Shown piece after piece: positions 43,788 to 53,571 of a stretch of 64,000 nt of DNA. The stretch's first letter is position 1. Every line of letters starts with the position of its first letter. The position numbers and the translations under genes were made by a program. The stretch comes from Actinoalloteichus fjordicus (GTDB lineage: Bacteria > Actinomycetota > Actinomycetes > Mycobacteriales > Pseudonocardiaceae), in contig NZ_CP016076.1 in NCBI RefSeq assembly GCF_001941625.1, positions 1,426,001 to 1,490,000 of the forward strand, given 5' to 3'. Below the pieces are notes generated by a model. The model worked only from the letters and a program-made list of their open reading frames with translations, ran no database searches and had not been told where the DNA came from.

Positions 43788-44132
43788 TCACAACGAGACC
43801 ATCAGGGCCACCAGGAAGACCGCCGCGTAGAACAGCCAGGGCCACCCGACCCAGCCTACGACGGGCCTGCCCGCGCGGATCGCGCGTTCCCCGCCGATCC
43901 CACCGGTGATGAGGCCTGCCAGCAGCGTCGCAGTCGGCCCGTAGAGCAGGAAGACGTTCCGCGGCACCGAGCAGTTCGCAGGCTCGGCACAGGACATTGC
44001 GGCGGCCACCACGAACAGCAGGTTCACGTACAGCAGCAGGATTCCGGTCGCCAACAGGCCGCCCAGACCGAGCCACAGGAACAGGCGTGGGCGCCGCACC
44101 GACAGTGGTGGCCTGATCTCCGACTGTGACAT
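43788..44132 (-). CDS. Small membrane protein (114 aa)
   Basis: There are three predicted membrane helices: LFLWLGLGGLLATGILLLYV, VFLLYGPTATLLAGLITGGI and WVGWPWLFYAAVFLVALMVS. Two cysteines lie in the first outer loop (SCAEPANCSV). The start is the ATG at 44132, seven bases after TACAGT, which suggests a leaderless message. I do not recognise a named family. It is divergent from the VOC-like gene, with 83 bases between them. Confidence 0.72.
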   Translation of the reverse strand: MSQSEIRPPLSVRRPRLFLWLGLGGLLATGILLLYVNLLFVVAAAMSCAEPANCSVPRNVFLLYGPTATLLAGLITGGIGGERAIRAGRPVVGWVGWPWLFYAAVFLVALMVSL

Positions 44133-44215
44133 GCGTCGGACTGTAGGGGACCGGGCGGCAGGGGACCGGCGAAATGCAGTGGGCGGCGTCGATTCCATGT
44201 AGCAGAATCGCCGAC

Positions 44216-44632
44216 GTGATCCGACTGCATGACATCGTCGTCGACTGCGCTCGTCCGGCCGCGCTGGCCCGATTCTGGGCCGCCGCTCTGGACGACTACG
44301 AGGTCGCCCCCTACGACGAGGAGGAACTCGCGCGCCTGCGCGCCGAGGGCATCGACGACCCGGAGGACGATCCGCTGGTCCTCGTCGAGCCGAGGGCCGA
44401 CGGGGGACCGAGGCTGTTTTTTCAACTCGTTCCCGAGCCCAAGATCGCGAAGAATCGACTGCACCTGGACCTGCGGTGTGACGACCTGAGTGCCGGGGCC
44501 GATCGACTGATCAAACTCGGGGCGCGTGTGCTGAGCAGGACGGACGACTGGATCGTCCTCGGTGATCCCGAGGACAACGAGTTCTGTCTCGGCGCGGAGA
44601 CGGATGCCGAGGCGGTCTCGTCACCGAGCTGA
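44216..44632 (+). CDS. VOC (glyoxalase-like) superfamily protein
   Basis: This is a 138-residue protein of the glyoxalase/bleomycin-resistance fold (Glyoxalase_6-like). It has the opening VIRLHDIVVDCARPAALARFWAAAL, the middle NRLHLDLRCDDLSAGADRLIKLGARVL, and the closing LGDPEDNEFCLG with the usual glutamate region. It starts with GTG, seven bases after CAGAAT. Such proteins are common and rarely characterised. The 3' end overlaps the end of the convergent DJ-1-like gene by 12 bases. Confidence 0.85.
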   Translation: MIRLHDIVVDCARPAALARFWAAALDDYEVAPYDEEELARLRAEGIDDPEDDPLVLVEPRADGGPRLFFQLVPEPKIAKNRLHLDLRCDDLSAGADRLIKLGARVLSRTDDWIVLGDPEDNEFCLGAETDAEAVSSPS

Positions 44633-45316
44633 CTCGCCGAGTCGGGCCGCCGCCCGGCGGACTGCCTGCAGCCGTGCCTCGTCCACCCTGCCGATGGTCG
44701 CCGCCACCAACTCCGGGTCCGCCGTCGCGGGCGAACCCGCGTCGAACGGCGGCGCCGGGTCGTACTCCAACCGCAGTTGGACCCGCTTCGCCACGTCGTC
44801 CCCGAAGATCCTCGCCGCCAGCACGAGCGCGAAGTCGATCCCGGAGGTGACGCCTGCACCGGTGATCCGATTCCCGTCGATCACCACCCGCTCGCTGGTC
44901 GGGATCGCCCCGAGTTCGGCGAGCATCGGCAGCGCCGACCAGTGGCTGGTCGCGCGGCGACCCGTGAGCAGCCCCGCCGCCGCCAAGGTGAAAGAGCCGG
45001 TGCACACCGAGGTGACCCAGGACGCGCCCGCAGCCTGCCTGCGCAGGAAGTCCAGCGCGACCTTGTCGTCGAAGAGGTCGAAGGCGCCCTTGCCGCCGGG
45101 CACGAAGAGGACGTCGGCCTGCGGGCAGTCCGCCAAGGTTGTCGTCGGCACGATCGACCAGCCGCAGTCGGTGACCACCGGCCGGGTGTCATGCCAGGCG
45201 AGATGCACCTCGGTGTCCGGCAGTCGGGAGAAGACCTGCGCGGGTCCAGTGAGGTCGAGCTGGGTGACGTCCGGGAACAACAGGGCGACGATCCGAAGCG
45301 GCGAAGGGCTCACCAC
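44621..45316 (-). CDS. DJ-1/PfpI family protein (isonitrile-hydratase-like)
   Basis: This is a 231-residue protein with the class I glutamine amidotransferase-like fold. VALLFPDVTQLDLTGP at the N-terminus and the cysteine elbow SVCTGSFTLAAAGLL (Cys105) match the isonitrile hydratase/ThiJ group; there is no AraC DNA-binding domain at the end. The last 35 residues are a charged helix. A TAAAAT box lies just before the GTG starts, so the second GTG (45313) could be the true start of a leaderless message. The substrate is unknown. Confidence 0.87.
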   Translation of the reverse strand: MVSPSPLRIVALLFPDVTQLDLTGPAQVFSRLPDTEVHLAWHDTRPVVTDCGWSIVPTTTLADCPQADVLFVPGGKGAFDLFDDKVALDFLRRQAAGASWVTSVCTGSFTLAAAGLLTGRRATSHWSALPMLAELGAIPTSERVVIDGNRITGAGVTSGIDFALVLAARIFGDDVAKRVQLRLEYDPAPPFDAGSPATADPELVAATIGRVDEARLQAVRRAAARLGESAR

Positions 45317-45442
45317 TGGATTTTAGGCGGTGGGCGGGGCCGAGCGGGTCGGTGTGCCGGTACCGGCAGGCGGTGGTGCGAGCGGGTGAGTAGGGCCGTC
45401 GAAGATCGATCTCATCGATCGTCCTCTGCTAGCTTTGTCGAC

Positions 45443-45763
45443 ATGTCGGCTTCGGCGGGTCCCGAATCCGCAAGCACCGTGGGCCCGTGGCTGGCCGTGG
45501 TGGGCGCACTCTCCGCCCTCTTCGCCGTGATTCTGCTGGTGGTCGCGTTTCCGCTGTCGCCGATTCCTGGTCTGGCCGCTGTGCTGATCGGCTTCCTGGG
45601 CATTCGCAACGGCGCGAGGCGGCATCGTCCGCTGTATCAGACGGTCGCGGCGGTCGGCGTCTTCTGCGTGATACTCGGCGGCGTGGCCATCTTCACGCTT
45701 CTCGCGGTAGGCGAGGGTTCAGGCGGGGTGACGACAACGTCGGTCGTGACCAGGCTCGGCTGA
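45443..45763 (+). CDS. Small membrane protein (106 aa)
   Basis: There are two or three hydrophobic helices (WLAVVGALSALFAVILLVVAF, LAAVLIGFLGI, VAAVGVFCVILGGVAIFTLLAV) with a basic loop (RNGARRHRP). The ATG is seven bases after TAGCTT, again leaderless in style. It has no relatives that I can name. Its stop lies next to the junction of the integrase remnant. Confidence 0.72.
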   Translation: MSASAGPESASTVGPWLAVVGALSALFAVILLVVAFPLSPIPGLAAVLIGFLGIRNGARRHRPLYQTVAAVGVFCVILGGVAIFTLLAVGEGSGGVTTTSVVTRLG

Positions 45764-45789
45764 CGAGTGTTCTTTTCGGATCCTGGACA

Positions 45790-46201
45790 TCCCCCTTGGT
45801 CTTGTTGCATCGGTGGCGGCAGCGCTTCAACTCCGCCGAGAGGTCCTCGAACACCTTAGGGCCGAGCTGCATCATTCGCGGGAGCGTCGTCCGGCCCAAC
45901 GTGGGGCGGGTCGCCAGCAGCGTGTAGGCGCTCGCGGTGGTCTTCTCCACCTCGTGACTGCGCAGCCACTCGTCTAAGAACTGATCGAACGTTGCCCCGG
46001 GGTTGGATCTCTTGTGGTCCCGCGCCTCGCGCCCAGGAAGCGGTCCCGGATCTTGATCGCCTCGTCTTCGGTCTTGGCGGACCGGGTGACCATGATCGCC
46101 TTGCCGATGTTCGGGTCGTAGCCGGTGAACACTCGCACCTGGTACCGCGAGCCTCGCGCCCGGATGCCGGTCAGGTCCTTGACGCGCTTCGTTCTGGCCA
46201 T
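45790..46201 (-). pseudogene. Tyrosine integrase remnant, frameshifted and truncated
   Basis: The minus strand begins with MARTKRVKDLTGIRARGSRY and a typical arm-binding region (IGKAIMVTRSAKTEDEAIKIRDR). A frameshift near 46015 is then needed to continue into ATFDQFLDEWLRSHEVEKTTASAY, the SAM-like core-binding domain, up to LKRCRHRCNKTKGD. The catalytic domain with its Arg-His-Arg-Tyr residues is absent. It starts 117 bases from the 3' end of tRNA-Lys, the normal place for an integrase of a tRNA-targeted element. It is the scar of a lost integrative element. Confidence 0.85.
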
Positions 46202-46317
46202 AGACGCACGTTAGCGCCGACCTATTGGACACCCTATTGGACAGGTGCCCGGCAGACCGGCGCTAAGGTGATCTAGATTTACGACATACGCACTGGTCAA
46301 CGGGATCTTGACCTTAG

Positions 46318-46390
<73 letters not shown>

Positions 46391-46764
46391 GTATTCATCT
46401 CTCTTCGCCCCGCAGGATGCTCTCCGTGCGGCGCGGCAGAACAGTAACACAGGCCCCGTCGGACCCTGAAATCCGACCCCCGGCCCGACGGCTCGACACA
46501 GGTGGCGACACGAGGAGGCCGGTCGGACGACCGGGTGCCGTGCGGGGTGGCCGCCGGCTCGGACGAGCGAAGTCGATCGAGGTTGACGGGCTCCCCCATT
46601 AGGCTGACAGGAGAGCCTTGGCATCGATTGGCTTGGGGATGCAACCAGGCGTGGTGTTGCGGCGTCTATCTGGGCAAAGAGGTTTCGGGGGGCACCGGTC
46701 CGACTGGGGGCGGTTGTGACTCATACCCCCGTTCAGGCTAGGGATCGAGCCGCCCGATGGCGGC
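46391..46764. other. Intergenic region upstream of the L,D-transpeptidase gene
   Basis: These 374 bases have no gene. A G-rich stretch at 46680-46720 could fold but matches no riboswitch I can name. The ribosome site GGGGGAA precedes the GTG at 46777. Confidence 0.5.
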
Positions 46765-48006
46765 ATGGGGGAAACAGTGAGTAGAACGCTTCGTTCCGGC
46801 GACCAGGGCGGGCTGCGTGCGGTGCGGAGGCCTGCGTTAGCCGTCGCCGCCGGACTCGTCGCGCTGTTGGTCACGGCATGCACCTCGGAGGCCGGTGGGA
46901 GTGCCGGTGGCGCGGGGAGCCCGGAGTCGTCCAGTGCGCCGCCTGCTCCGCCGGTGACGCTCTCCCTGCCCGCTGATGCGGGCACCGACGTCGCGCCGGG
47001 GGATCCGATCGAGGTGACCGCCGAGGACGGGGTCCTCACCGAGGTCGTCATGACCAATCCGGACGGCGATGCCGTCGCGGGGGAACTCGCCGAGGACGGG
47101 CTGAGCTGGTCCCTGGCCGAGCCGCTCGGGTACGGCCGGGCCTACACGCTCACCGCCACGGGGGAGAACGCCGACGGCGAGACCGTCACCGAGACCTCGG
47201 AGTTCACCACCGCCACGCCGAGCGCCGAGGCCTACGTCGGCTTCTCGCCGCTGCCGGGGGCGACCATCGGGGTTGGACATCCGCTGGCCTTCTACTTCGA
47301 CGGGACGCCGATCCAGGACAAGGCCGCGGTGGAGGCGGCGATCTCCATCACCACGGAACCCGAGGTCGAGGGCGCCTTCTACTGGTTCGAGGACACGCGG
47401 GTGCACTGGCGTCCCCAGGAGTACTGGGAGCCCGGCACGGTCATCACCATCGACGCCGACGTCTACGGCAAGCACTTCGGCAACGGCGTCTACGGCAAGG
47501 AGAGCCGCCAGTCGACGCTGACCGTCGGCGACTCCTTCATCGCCCGCGCCGACGGCGCCACCCATCAGCTCACCGTCGAGATCAACGGCGAGGTCGTCCG
47601 GACGATGCCCACCTCGCTGGGCAAGGCGCCGTTCCAGTCCTGGGACGGCGTGCACGTCGCCACCTCGAAGCACGCGCAGTACACGATGGACTCCTCGACC
47701 TACGGCCTCGACGTCGCCTCGGGCGGCTACGTCACCGACGTCCAGTGGGCCACCCGGATCGCCAACAACGGCGAGTTCGTGCACGCGGCGCCGTGGAACG
47801 GCCTGTTGGGTCAGGCCAACGACAGCCACGGCTGCATCAACCTCTCCACCGAGGACGCCAAGTGGTTCTACGACAACGTCAAGAGCGGTGACGTGGTGAT
47901 CATCGAGAACTCCGGCGGGCAGGAGCTGCCCGGCGACGGGGGACGTGGCGGTTACAACGACTGGCAGATCTCCTGGGACGAGTGGAGCGCGGGCGGCCGC
48001 CGCTGA
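46765..48006 (+). CDS. L,D-transpeptidase lipoprotein (YkuD)
   Basis: This is a 413-residue protein. A lipoprotein signal (ALAVAAGLVALLVTAC) anchors it outside the membrane. Two Ig-like domains (about 60-250) precede the YkuD catalytic domain, where the active cysteine lies in SHGCINLS (Cys357, His355). This is the layout of mycobacterial LdtMt2, which makes 3-3 cross-links in peptidoglycan and resists penicillins but not carbapenems. ATG 46765 is listed; GTG 46777 fits the GGGGGAA ribosome site better and may be the real start. A hairpin follows the stop. Confidence 0.94.
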   Translation: MGETVSRTLRSGDQGGLRAVRRPALAVAAGLVALLVTACTSEAGGSAGGAGSPESSSAPPAPPVTLSLPADAGTDVAPGDPIEVTAEDGVLTEVVMTNPDGDAVAGELAEDGLSWSLAEPLGYGRAYTLTATGENADGETVTETSEFTTATPSAEAYVGFSPLPGATIGVGHPLAFYFDGTPIQDKAAVEAAISITTEPEVEGAFYWFEDTRVHWRPQEYWEPGTVITIDADVYGKHFGNGVYGKESRQSTLTVGDSFIARADGATHQLTVEINGEVVRTMPTSLGKAPFQSWDGVHVATSKHAQYTMDSSTYGLDVASGGYVTDVQWATRIANNGEFVHAAPWNGLLGQANDSHGCINLSTEDAKWFYDNVKSGDVVIIENSGGQELPGDGGRGGYNDWQISWDEWSAGGRR

Positions 48007-48471
48007 CCCGATCGTCTCGACCCTTCCCGGACGGCGGGTCCGACGTCTCTGCTGAGGCGCTTCGGGCCCGCCGTCGGCGTCTGCCTGCCCACCCGGCGCC
48101 GACCCTGCCCGATTGCCCGAGGCGCGGGCGCGAACCCAGCGTCCCGAGTCGGAGTGCAGCGCCGACGTCGTAGATCAGCCGGGCGGGCTCGCCGTCGGTG
48201 CGGTGATGCCGACGGAGGCGGGCCTGCCTGCCGGGGGCAGCCGAGGCGCAGCGCCTCCTCGTGGGCCGCGTCGCGGTACCCGACGCTGGACGCCTCAGGA
48301 CACCTGGACGAGGCCCGCTTCGACGACGAGTTGTTCGCCCGCGCCGTGGGTGCCATCCCTCGGCGGGCTCGGCGGCGGACGGGCCGACCGATCCGGACCG
48401 GACGACCCGACCTGAGAATCAGGCCGTCCGTCGCCAGGGGCACCGGCCGCGTCGGCGGGGCACGAGCCTCC
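48007..48471. other. Intergenic region between the transpeptidase and P450 genes
   Basis: These 465 bases contain a terminator hairpin at 48030-48075. A stretch around 48280-48370 can be read as LDASGHLDEARFDDELFARAVGAI on the plus strand; it looks protein-like but has no family or start, so it is not called as a gene. Confidence 0.5.
48030..48075 (+). terminator. Hairpin terminator after the transpeptidase gene
   Basis: GACGGCGGGTCCGA pairs with TCGGGCCCGCCGTC (14 bp, one G-U) around an 18-base loop, 24 bases after the stop. Confidence 0.7.
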
Positions 48472-49641
48472 TCACCAGATGACGTGGACGGCCGTCGGGC
48501 CTGCATCGGCATGACTGCGTGACCAGCTGACATCGTCGATGCTGCCCCGGAGCGCGAGCGTGGGGAGGCGCTGCGCGAGCGCGTGGAGCGCGGCGCCGAT
48601 CTCAAGCCGGGCGAGGGCTGCGCCGAGGCAGTGATGCGGTCCACGGCCGAAGGCGAGGTGACCTGCGCTCCGGCCGGGGCGGAAGCTGTCGGGCTGGTCG
48701 AACCTGGCGGGGTCGCGGTTGGCCGCCCCCAACCGGACGAGGACTCGGTCACCCGCTCGGATCGTCACGCCGCCCAACTCGACGGCCTCGTGCGCCCAGC
48801 GCGGAAAGACCTCGCCGATCAGGGCGATCTGAAGCCGCACGACCTCCTCGACCACCGCGTCGATCGCCGCAGGCTCGATGGGGAACGCCGCGAGCCGTCC
48901 TTCGTCGATCAACACGAGCGCACCGACCGAGACGGAGTTCGTCGCGGTCAGATACCCGGAGGCCAGAATCGTGAGGGCCAGCGTGGTCAGCTCGCCATCG
49001 GTGAGCTGGTCGTCGTCGCGTTCGTGCGCGGTGATCAGAGCGCTCAGCAGATCGTCCGCCTGCTCCTCGCGTTTCGCGGCGACGAGGCCCCCGACGTACT
49101 CGCCGAACTCGCGCCAGGCCTGCTGTGCGGCCTCCCGGTCGCCTTCGGCGGAGAGGAAGTCTGCGGCGCCTGCCGCATCGGCGAGCCTGCGGAAGCGGTC
49201 CCGCTCGGCGATGTCGACGCCGAGGAGTTCGCTGATGACGGTGATCGACAGCGGCGCGGCGAAGTCGGCGACGAGGTCGGCAGGCTGGTCGCCGTGGGCG
49301 AGTCGGTCGGCCAGTGCGGCGGCGTGCGCCTCGACGCGCGGGCGGAGGGCGGCGATCCGACGTCGGGTGAAGGTCTTTCCGACGAGGCGACGGAGTCGGG
49401 CGTGCGGTTCTCCGTCGGTCAGCAGGGTGGCGTCCTCCGACCGGGGATCGCCGGGTCGGGAGACGCCGAATCGGGGATCCCCGAGGACCGTGGACGCCGC
49501 GTCGTATGACGTGACGAGCCAGGCAGGCTGCCCGTCTTCTGCGGTGACGGCGGCGATCGGTGCCCGGTCACGGAGGTCGGCGTAGGCGGGCGGGGGAGCC
49601 AGCGGGTGGAGGCGGTCGAAGGGCAGGGTCGGCAGCGGCAT
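48472..49641 (-). CDS. Cytochrome P450
   Basis: This is a 389-residue soluble bacterial P450. The heme-binding loop FGRGPHHCLG has Cys338. The ExxR pair is in EEVVRLQ, and the I-helix reads LASGYLTATNS, slightly unlike the classic AGxDT. I chose the ATG at 49641 (MPLPTLPFDRLHPLAPPP) with GTGAGG ahead; the longer frame is not supported. It is divergent from a TetR gene, and an inverted repeat in the gap could bind that regulator. No ferredoxin gene is adjacent. The substrate cannot be told. Confidence 0.93.
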   Translation of the reverse strand: MPLPTLPFDRLHPLAPPPAYADLRDRAPIAAVTAEDGQPAWLVTSYDAASTVLGDPRFGVSRPGDPRSEDATLLTDGEPHARLRRLVGKTFTRRRIAALRPRVEAHAAALADRLAHGDQPADLVADFAAPLSITVISELLGVDIAERDRFRRLADAAGAADFLSAEGDREAAQQAWREFGEYVGGLVAAKREEQADDLLSALITAHERDDDQLTDGELTTLALTILASGYLTATNSVSVGALVLIDEGRLAAFPIEPAAIDAVVEEVVRLQIALIGEVFPRWAHEAVELGGVTIRAGDRVLVRLGAANRDPARFDQPDSFRPGRSAGHLAFGRGPHHCLGAALARLEIGAALHALAQRLPTLALRGSIDDVSWSRSHADAGPTAVHVIW

Positions 49642-49663
49642 GGTGGTCGCCTCACTGTGATTT

Positions 49664-49680
49664 TTGCATTTCGACTGCAA
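49664..49680. promoter_or_regulatory. Candidate TetR operator between the P450 and TetR genes
   Basis: TTGCA and TGCAA form an inverted repeat with seven bases between the arms, in an AT-rich pocket (TTTTTGCATTTCG). It lies 23 bases upstream of the P450 start. Confidence 0.5.
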
Positions 49681-49724
49681 TGTAAAAGCGGCGACGACCG
49701 TTGTCAATGTGGCACCATGTGCCC

Positions 49725-50324
49725 GTGCCCAAGCAGGTCGACCATCACCAGCGGCGCACGCTGATCGCCGACGCGCTGATGCGCGTCGCGGCCGAACGGG
49801 GGGTCGAGGCGGTGAGCCTTCGGCACGTGGCGGCGGAGGCGGGCGTGACCTCCGGCATGGTTCAGCACTACTTCCGGAGCAAGGACGAGATGATGACCTT
49901 CGCCATGGAGGTGATCCGGGAGAAGGTCGCCGTTCGTCTCACCGCTGACGCCCCCGGCGGCGACGCGCCGGTCACCGAGTTGGTCAGACGACTCCTGGTG
50001 CAGCTGCTGCCGCTCGACGAAGCACGGCGGACCGAGGGGCGGGTGGCGTTGGCGTTCTTGGCGTATGCCGCAGGCCGCCCGGAGATCGGGGCCGCCGTGC
50101 GGACGGACAACGCCCGCCTTCAGCTGCTGGTTGCCGATCATCTCCGTGCCGCGCAGGCGGCAGGGCAGGTGCGGGCGGACCTCGAGCCAGCCCACGCGGC
50201 CAGGGCATTGACGGCGTTGGTCGAAGGGCTCGGGATGCAGGCGCTCAGCGGCGACTGTTCGCCGGAGACGGCGCTGGCCGTGTTCGATGCGCAGTTGGAC
50301 CTGCTGTTCGGGCGGAGTGCCTGA
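49725..50324 (+). CDS. TetR-family transcriptional regulator
   Basis: This is a 199-residue protein from the GTG at 49725 (VPKQVDHHQRRTLIADALMRVAAERG). The helix-turn-helix is clear (VSLRHVAAEAGVTSGMVQHYFRSKDEMM), and the C-terminal part resembles the TetR_C_6 (BetI-like) ligand domain. Alternative starts are ATG 49707 and GTG 49719. It is divergent from the P450 gene and probably controls that gene and its own. Confidence 0.92.
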   Translation: MPKQVDHHQRRTLIADALMRVAAERGVEAVSLRHVAAEAGVTSGMVQHYFRSKDEMMTFAMEVIREKVAVRLTADAPGGDAPVTELVRRLLVQLLPLDEARRTEGRVALAFLAYAAGRPEIGAAVRTDNARLQLLVADHLRAAQAAGQVRADLEPAHAARALTALVEGLGMQALSGDCSPETALAVFDAQLDLLFGRSA

Positions 50325-50697
50325 GCTCGAGACGTCACGATCGTCGGTCCGGCCGGTGGACCTCCGCAGGCTCGGTGAGCCGCCCTTGCTGGCGCCGATG
50401 CCGCTGATCGCGTGGGCCGGGAGCCGACCGCAGGCACCACGCATCGCGGCGGGGATCGGGCCCGACTGGTCGAACCGGACCAGGAGAACATCGTTGAAAC
50501 GGCTGCCTGCCCGCCTGCGCCGCGCGGGATGCGGGGAGTGTGCCCGCCCGTGCCGGACAGCGTGCCGTCCAGCGGAGAACGGCACCCTGTCGCCAGGACG
50601 ACGACGCGGACGGCCCGGCCGGTCGACACCCGATGCGGTGCCGGGATCCAAAGCCGACACGCACGCGCGCCGGAACGGAGAACGCCCCGAAACGAGA
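50325..50697. other. Intergenic region
   Basis: I see no gene or clear signal in these 373 bases between the TetR gene and the tRNA-His transcription end. Confidence 0.5.
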
Positions 50698-50753
50698 ACG
50701 AGGCCCGAGCCTCGATCAAGGAGAATCCCTCAATCGACAGGCTCGGACCTCGT
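50698..50753 (-). terminator. Hairpin terminator after tRNA-His
   Basis: On the minus strand ACGAGGTCCGAGCCT pairs with AGGCTCGGGCCTCGT (15 bp, one G-U), starting about five bases after the encoded CCA; a T-containing stretch follows. Confidence 0.75.
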
Positions 50754-50761
50754 CCGGCTGG

Positions 50762-50835
50762 GGTGAGTGACGGGACTTGAACCCGCGGCCCCCGGGACCA
50801 CAACCCGGTGCTCTACCAGCTGAGCTACACCCACC
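50762..50835 (-). tRNA. tRNA-His (GUG)
   Basis: A cloverleaf with acceptor arms GTGGGTG and CACTCAC (one G-U), anticodon loop TTGTGGT giving GUG, and T-loop TTCAAGT. The discriminator is C and a G precedes position 1, both typical of tRNA-His. CCA is encoded at 50759-50761. It lies next to orn, a common actinobacterial arrangement. Confidence 0.97.
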
Positions 50836-50944
50836 ACGATCCGACGGTCGCAGCCGCCGTGACGTGGCACAGCTTAGCGTGTCCGTACTCGGCATCGGAA
50901 ACGGGTTCCCCTTTAGCGGCTCGACCCGTCGTTCGCGCCGGTGA

Positions 50945-51598
50945 TCAGGCGTCTCCGCTCGCCTTCTCCTGCGCGAGCGCCGTGCCGCCGACCTCGGCGG
51001 TCTCGCCGAGCAGCCGGGTGGCGACGGCCTGCACCTGCTCGGTCGTCGGCCCCGGCTGGGCGACGAACGCCGTCTGCCGGTAGTACCGCAGCTCGCGGAT
51101 CGACTCTCTGATGTCGGCCAGCGCCCGGTGCGCCAGGCCCTTCTCCGGCTGCGCGAAGTAGATGCGCGGGTACCAGCGTCTGCACAGCTCCTTGACCGAG
51201 GAGACGTCCACCATCCGGTAGTGCAGGTGGGCGTCCAGCTCGGGCATGTCGCGGGCGATGAAGCCTCGGTCGGTGCCGATCGAGTTGCCCGCGAGCGGCG
51301 CGGTGCGGGCATCCGGGACGTACTCGCGGACGAACTCCAGCACCCGGCGTTCCGCCTCGGCCATCGTCACGGTGGAGCGTCGGACCTCCTCGGTGAGACC
51401 GGAGCGGGAGTGCATCTGCCGGACCACCTCCGGCATCCCGTCCAGTGCGGACTCCTCGGTCCTGATCACGATGTCCACGCCCTCGCCGAGCACGTTCAGA
51501 TCGGCGTCCGTGACGAGCGCGGCGATCTCTATCAGTGCGTCGGACTTCAGGTCGAGGCCGGTCATCTCGCAGTCGATCCATACCAACCGGTCATTCAC
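50945..51598 (-). CDS. orn: Oligoribonuclease
   Basis: This is a 217-residue DEDDh exonuclease that degrades two- to five-base RNA fragments, including pGpG from c-di-GMP turnover. Motifs are [10 protein letters not shown] near the N-terminus, the aspartate in [16 protein letters not shown], and [10 protein letters not shown] with the catalytic histidine and last aspartate. It starts with GTG at 51598; the long frame upstream is the shadow of the neighbouring gene. It overlaps the upstream membrane-protein gene by four bases (GTGA). The extra C-terminal 25 residues are Ala/Glu-rich. Confidence 0.96.
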   Translation of the reverse strand: MNDRLVWIDCEMTGLDLKSDALIEIAALVTDADLNVLGEGVDIVIRTEESALDGMPEVVRQMHSRSGLTEEVRRSTVTMAEAERRVLEFVREYVPDARTAPLAGNSIGTDRGFIARDMPELDAHLHYRMVDVSSVKELCRRWYPRIYFAQPEKGLAHRALADIRESIRELRYYRQTAFVAQPGPTTEQVQAVATRLLGETAEVGGTALAQEKASGDA

Positions 51599-53571
51599 GA
51601 CGACGAGTTTAGGTGCTCGACCTGCGCCGTCCCGACGGGCTGCTGGTGTGTCGCGGCGCCGCCGCCCGGCGACTTCGCGCCGATCAGGAACGGCTGCAGC
51701 AGATCGGGGACCGCCTCGTCGGCGACGCCGAGCGCCACGGGTTCGCCGACGTCGATCACCGAGTAGGCGTTGCCGCCCGCCGCCGTGGTCGCGGTGAGGG
51801 TGACCAGGCCTGCGGAGCGTTGGAACACCGACCGGCTGATGTTCCAGCCGATGATGCCGTCGCGTTCCAGCGCCACGGTGTTGCGGCTCAGCGAGCCGTG
51901 GCGCGTGACGAGGTAACGCGAGTCCAGCGAGTGCCCCAGGCTTCGGTAGCGATCCACGCCGAGGAACACCGCCACCGGCACCAGCGCCGTGGCGACCCAG
52001 GCGGGCCAGGACGGCCAGGAGCCGAGCAGCGTCAGCGCCCACAGGCCGCAGGCCAGCAGCAGCGCGGGGACCACGGCGCGGACCAGGCGGCGGGAGAGTG
52101 CGGCGGCGGGGTGCCTGCTCAGCGCGGTCTGCGTGGGGGAACGGTCCTGACGAGACACCCCGGCCGCGACTCGGTGGGCCTCGCTCACCGGCGCGGGCGG
52201 GAGCAGCTGGCTGCTGTCCGGGGAGACCGCGCTGATGCCGACGGCGACTGCGTTGACCTGCCCGGCGTGCGCGCCTCGAAGCAGCAGCGGCTCCTGTAGC
52301 TCCACGCCGCGCAGCCGCTTCTCCTCCAGGGAGACCGCGCGCGTGGTCAACAGCCCGCGTCGCACGCGGATGGTGCCGTCCGTCTCGCGGGTGAGGACGT
52401 AGTTCCAATAACGGATGGCGTAGACGACCAGCGAGAGGATCGTGCTGATCAACAGCAGCGCGAGGATGATCCCGCCGACGAGCAGCCCGACGGGCAGGTC
52501 GTCCAGCCAGGTCAACCCGTCGCGGATCAGCCCGACCTCGTCGAGGGACAGCTCCTGGATCCACTGCATGCTCAGGCCTGCCAGCACGCCGACGGCGGTG
52601 AGACCCGCGAGGGTGAGCGGGGCGAAGCGCAGCCAGCGCGGGTCGAGGCGGGACAGCACGGTGCCGGGCTGCTCGGCCTGGACCCGGCCTGCGAGGCCTG
52701 CCCCGGTGTCGCCGGGCTCCGCGCCTGCGTCCGCATCGGCGGTGACGGGTGCGGGCGCACGGTGCAGCAGCACCTGACGCAGCCGCTCCGCCTCGGCCCG
52801 CGACACCGAGTCCAACGTCATCTCGTCGCTCAGCCCCGCACCCTTACGGCCGCCGGTGCCGATCTTCACCGTGGTGAGGCCGAAGATGCGGTGCATCAGC
52901 TTCGCGGTGAGGTCGACGGTGCGGATGCGGTCGCGGGGAACTGCGCGACGTGTGCGGAAGAGCCAGCCGGTGCGCAGCAGCACCTGGTCCTCACTGATCC
53001 GGTACCGCGTGGTGAGCCAGCGGATCAGACCGTTGACCAGCAGCAGACCCGCGATCACCGCGGCGACCCGGAACTGCCAGCGATCGGCGCCCTGGACCAC
53101 CAGGGCCAGCAGCAGCACGGGAAGCAGACCCAACGCCTCGTTGAGGGGCTTGACCGCGATCACGCGCGCGTCGAGCCGCTGATCCGACTGCTCCGCCGCG
53201 ATCAGCTCCGCCTCGGGCGGGGGCGGCGCAGCGGAGCCGGGGTGGCCCGCGAACTCGCCTGCCGGGTACGGGTACGGCGCGAAGGAGAACGCTCCGCCTG
53301 CGGGGGCGAGCGGAGGTTCGGCCGCGGGCACCAACTGGTCCCTCGGCGTCTCGGCTGCCTGCGGGCCCGCCGAGCGGCTGCCGGCTGCGGGGGTCGCCGA
53401 TTCGGGGTCCGGATCGCCGCTGTCCTGTCCCGCCCCGACGCGCGGTTCGACCTGGCTGCCGTTCTGCGGGGTCGGTGTCGGTGTCGGCGGACTCGGAACG
53501 CCGCCGTTCGTCGGGGACTCGGGTTCACGGCCTGCGCGGACGACAGGGCCTTCGGTGTCACCGCTGGTCAC
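51595..53571 (-). CDS. Bacterial PH (bPH2) domain membrane protein, YdbT-like
   Basis: This is a 658-residue protein. The first 130 residues are Pro/Gly/Ala-rich and disordered. From about 140 there are alternating membrane helix pairs and bPH2 domains: [36 protein letters not shown], then [34 protein letters not shown], then [25 protein letters not shown]. This is the YdbT family, which works with a smaller YdbS partner encoded directly upstream (four-base overlap). The role is not well established; the Bacillus pair has been linked to antimicrobial tolerance. It is coupled to orn downstream. Confidence 0.9.
   Translation of the reverse strand: MTSGDTEGPVVRAGREPESPTNGGVPSPPTPTPTPQNGSQVEPRVGAGQDSGDPDPESATPAAGSRSAGPQAAETPRDQLVPAAEPPLAPAGGAFSFAPYPYPAGEFAGHPGSAAPPPPEAELIAAEQSDQRLDARVIAVKPLNEALGLLPVLLLALVVQGADRWQFRVAAVIAGLLLVNGLIRWLTTRYRISEDQVLLRTGWLFRTRRAVPRDRIRTVDLTAKLMHRIFGLTTVKIGTGGRKGAGLSDEMTLDSVSRAEAERLRQVLLHRAPAPVTADADAGAEPGDTGAGLAGRVQAEQPGTVLSRLDPRWLRFAPLTLAGLTAVGVLAGLSMQWIQELSLDEVGLIRDGLTWLDDLPVGLLVGGIILALLLISTILSLVVYAIRYWNYVLTRETDGTIRVRRGLLTTRAVSLEEKRLRGVELQEPLLLRGAHAGQVNAVAVGISAVSPDSSQLLPPAPVSEAHRVAAGVSRQDRSPTQTALSRHPAAALSRRLVRAVVPALLLACGLWALTLLGSWPSWPAWVATALVPVAVFLGVDRYRSLGHSLDSRYLVTRHGSLSRNTVALERDGIIGWNISRSVFQRSAGLVTLTATTAAGGNAYSVIDVGEPVALGVADEAVPDLLQPFLIGAKSPGGGAATHQQPVGTAQVEHLNSSS

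Noticed and set aside
46600-46764. c-di-AMP or other riboswitch before the L,D-transpeptidase gene
   Set aside because: The region is G-rich and can fold, but I could not match the conserved cores of any known class.
48154-48522. 122-codon plus-strand frame between the transpeptidase and P450 genes
   Set aside because: A short protein-like stretch exists, but there is no ribosome site, family or neighbour support, and its end overlaps the P450 stop.
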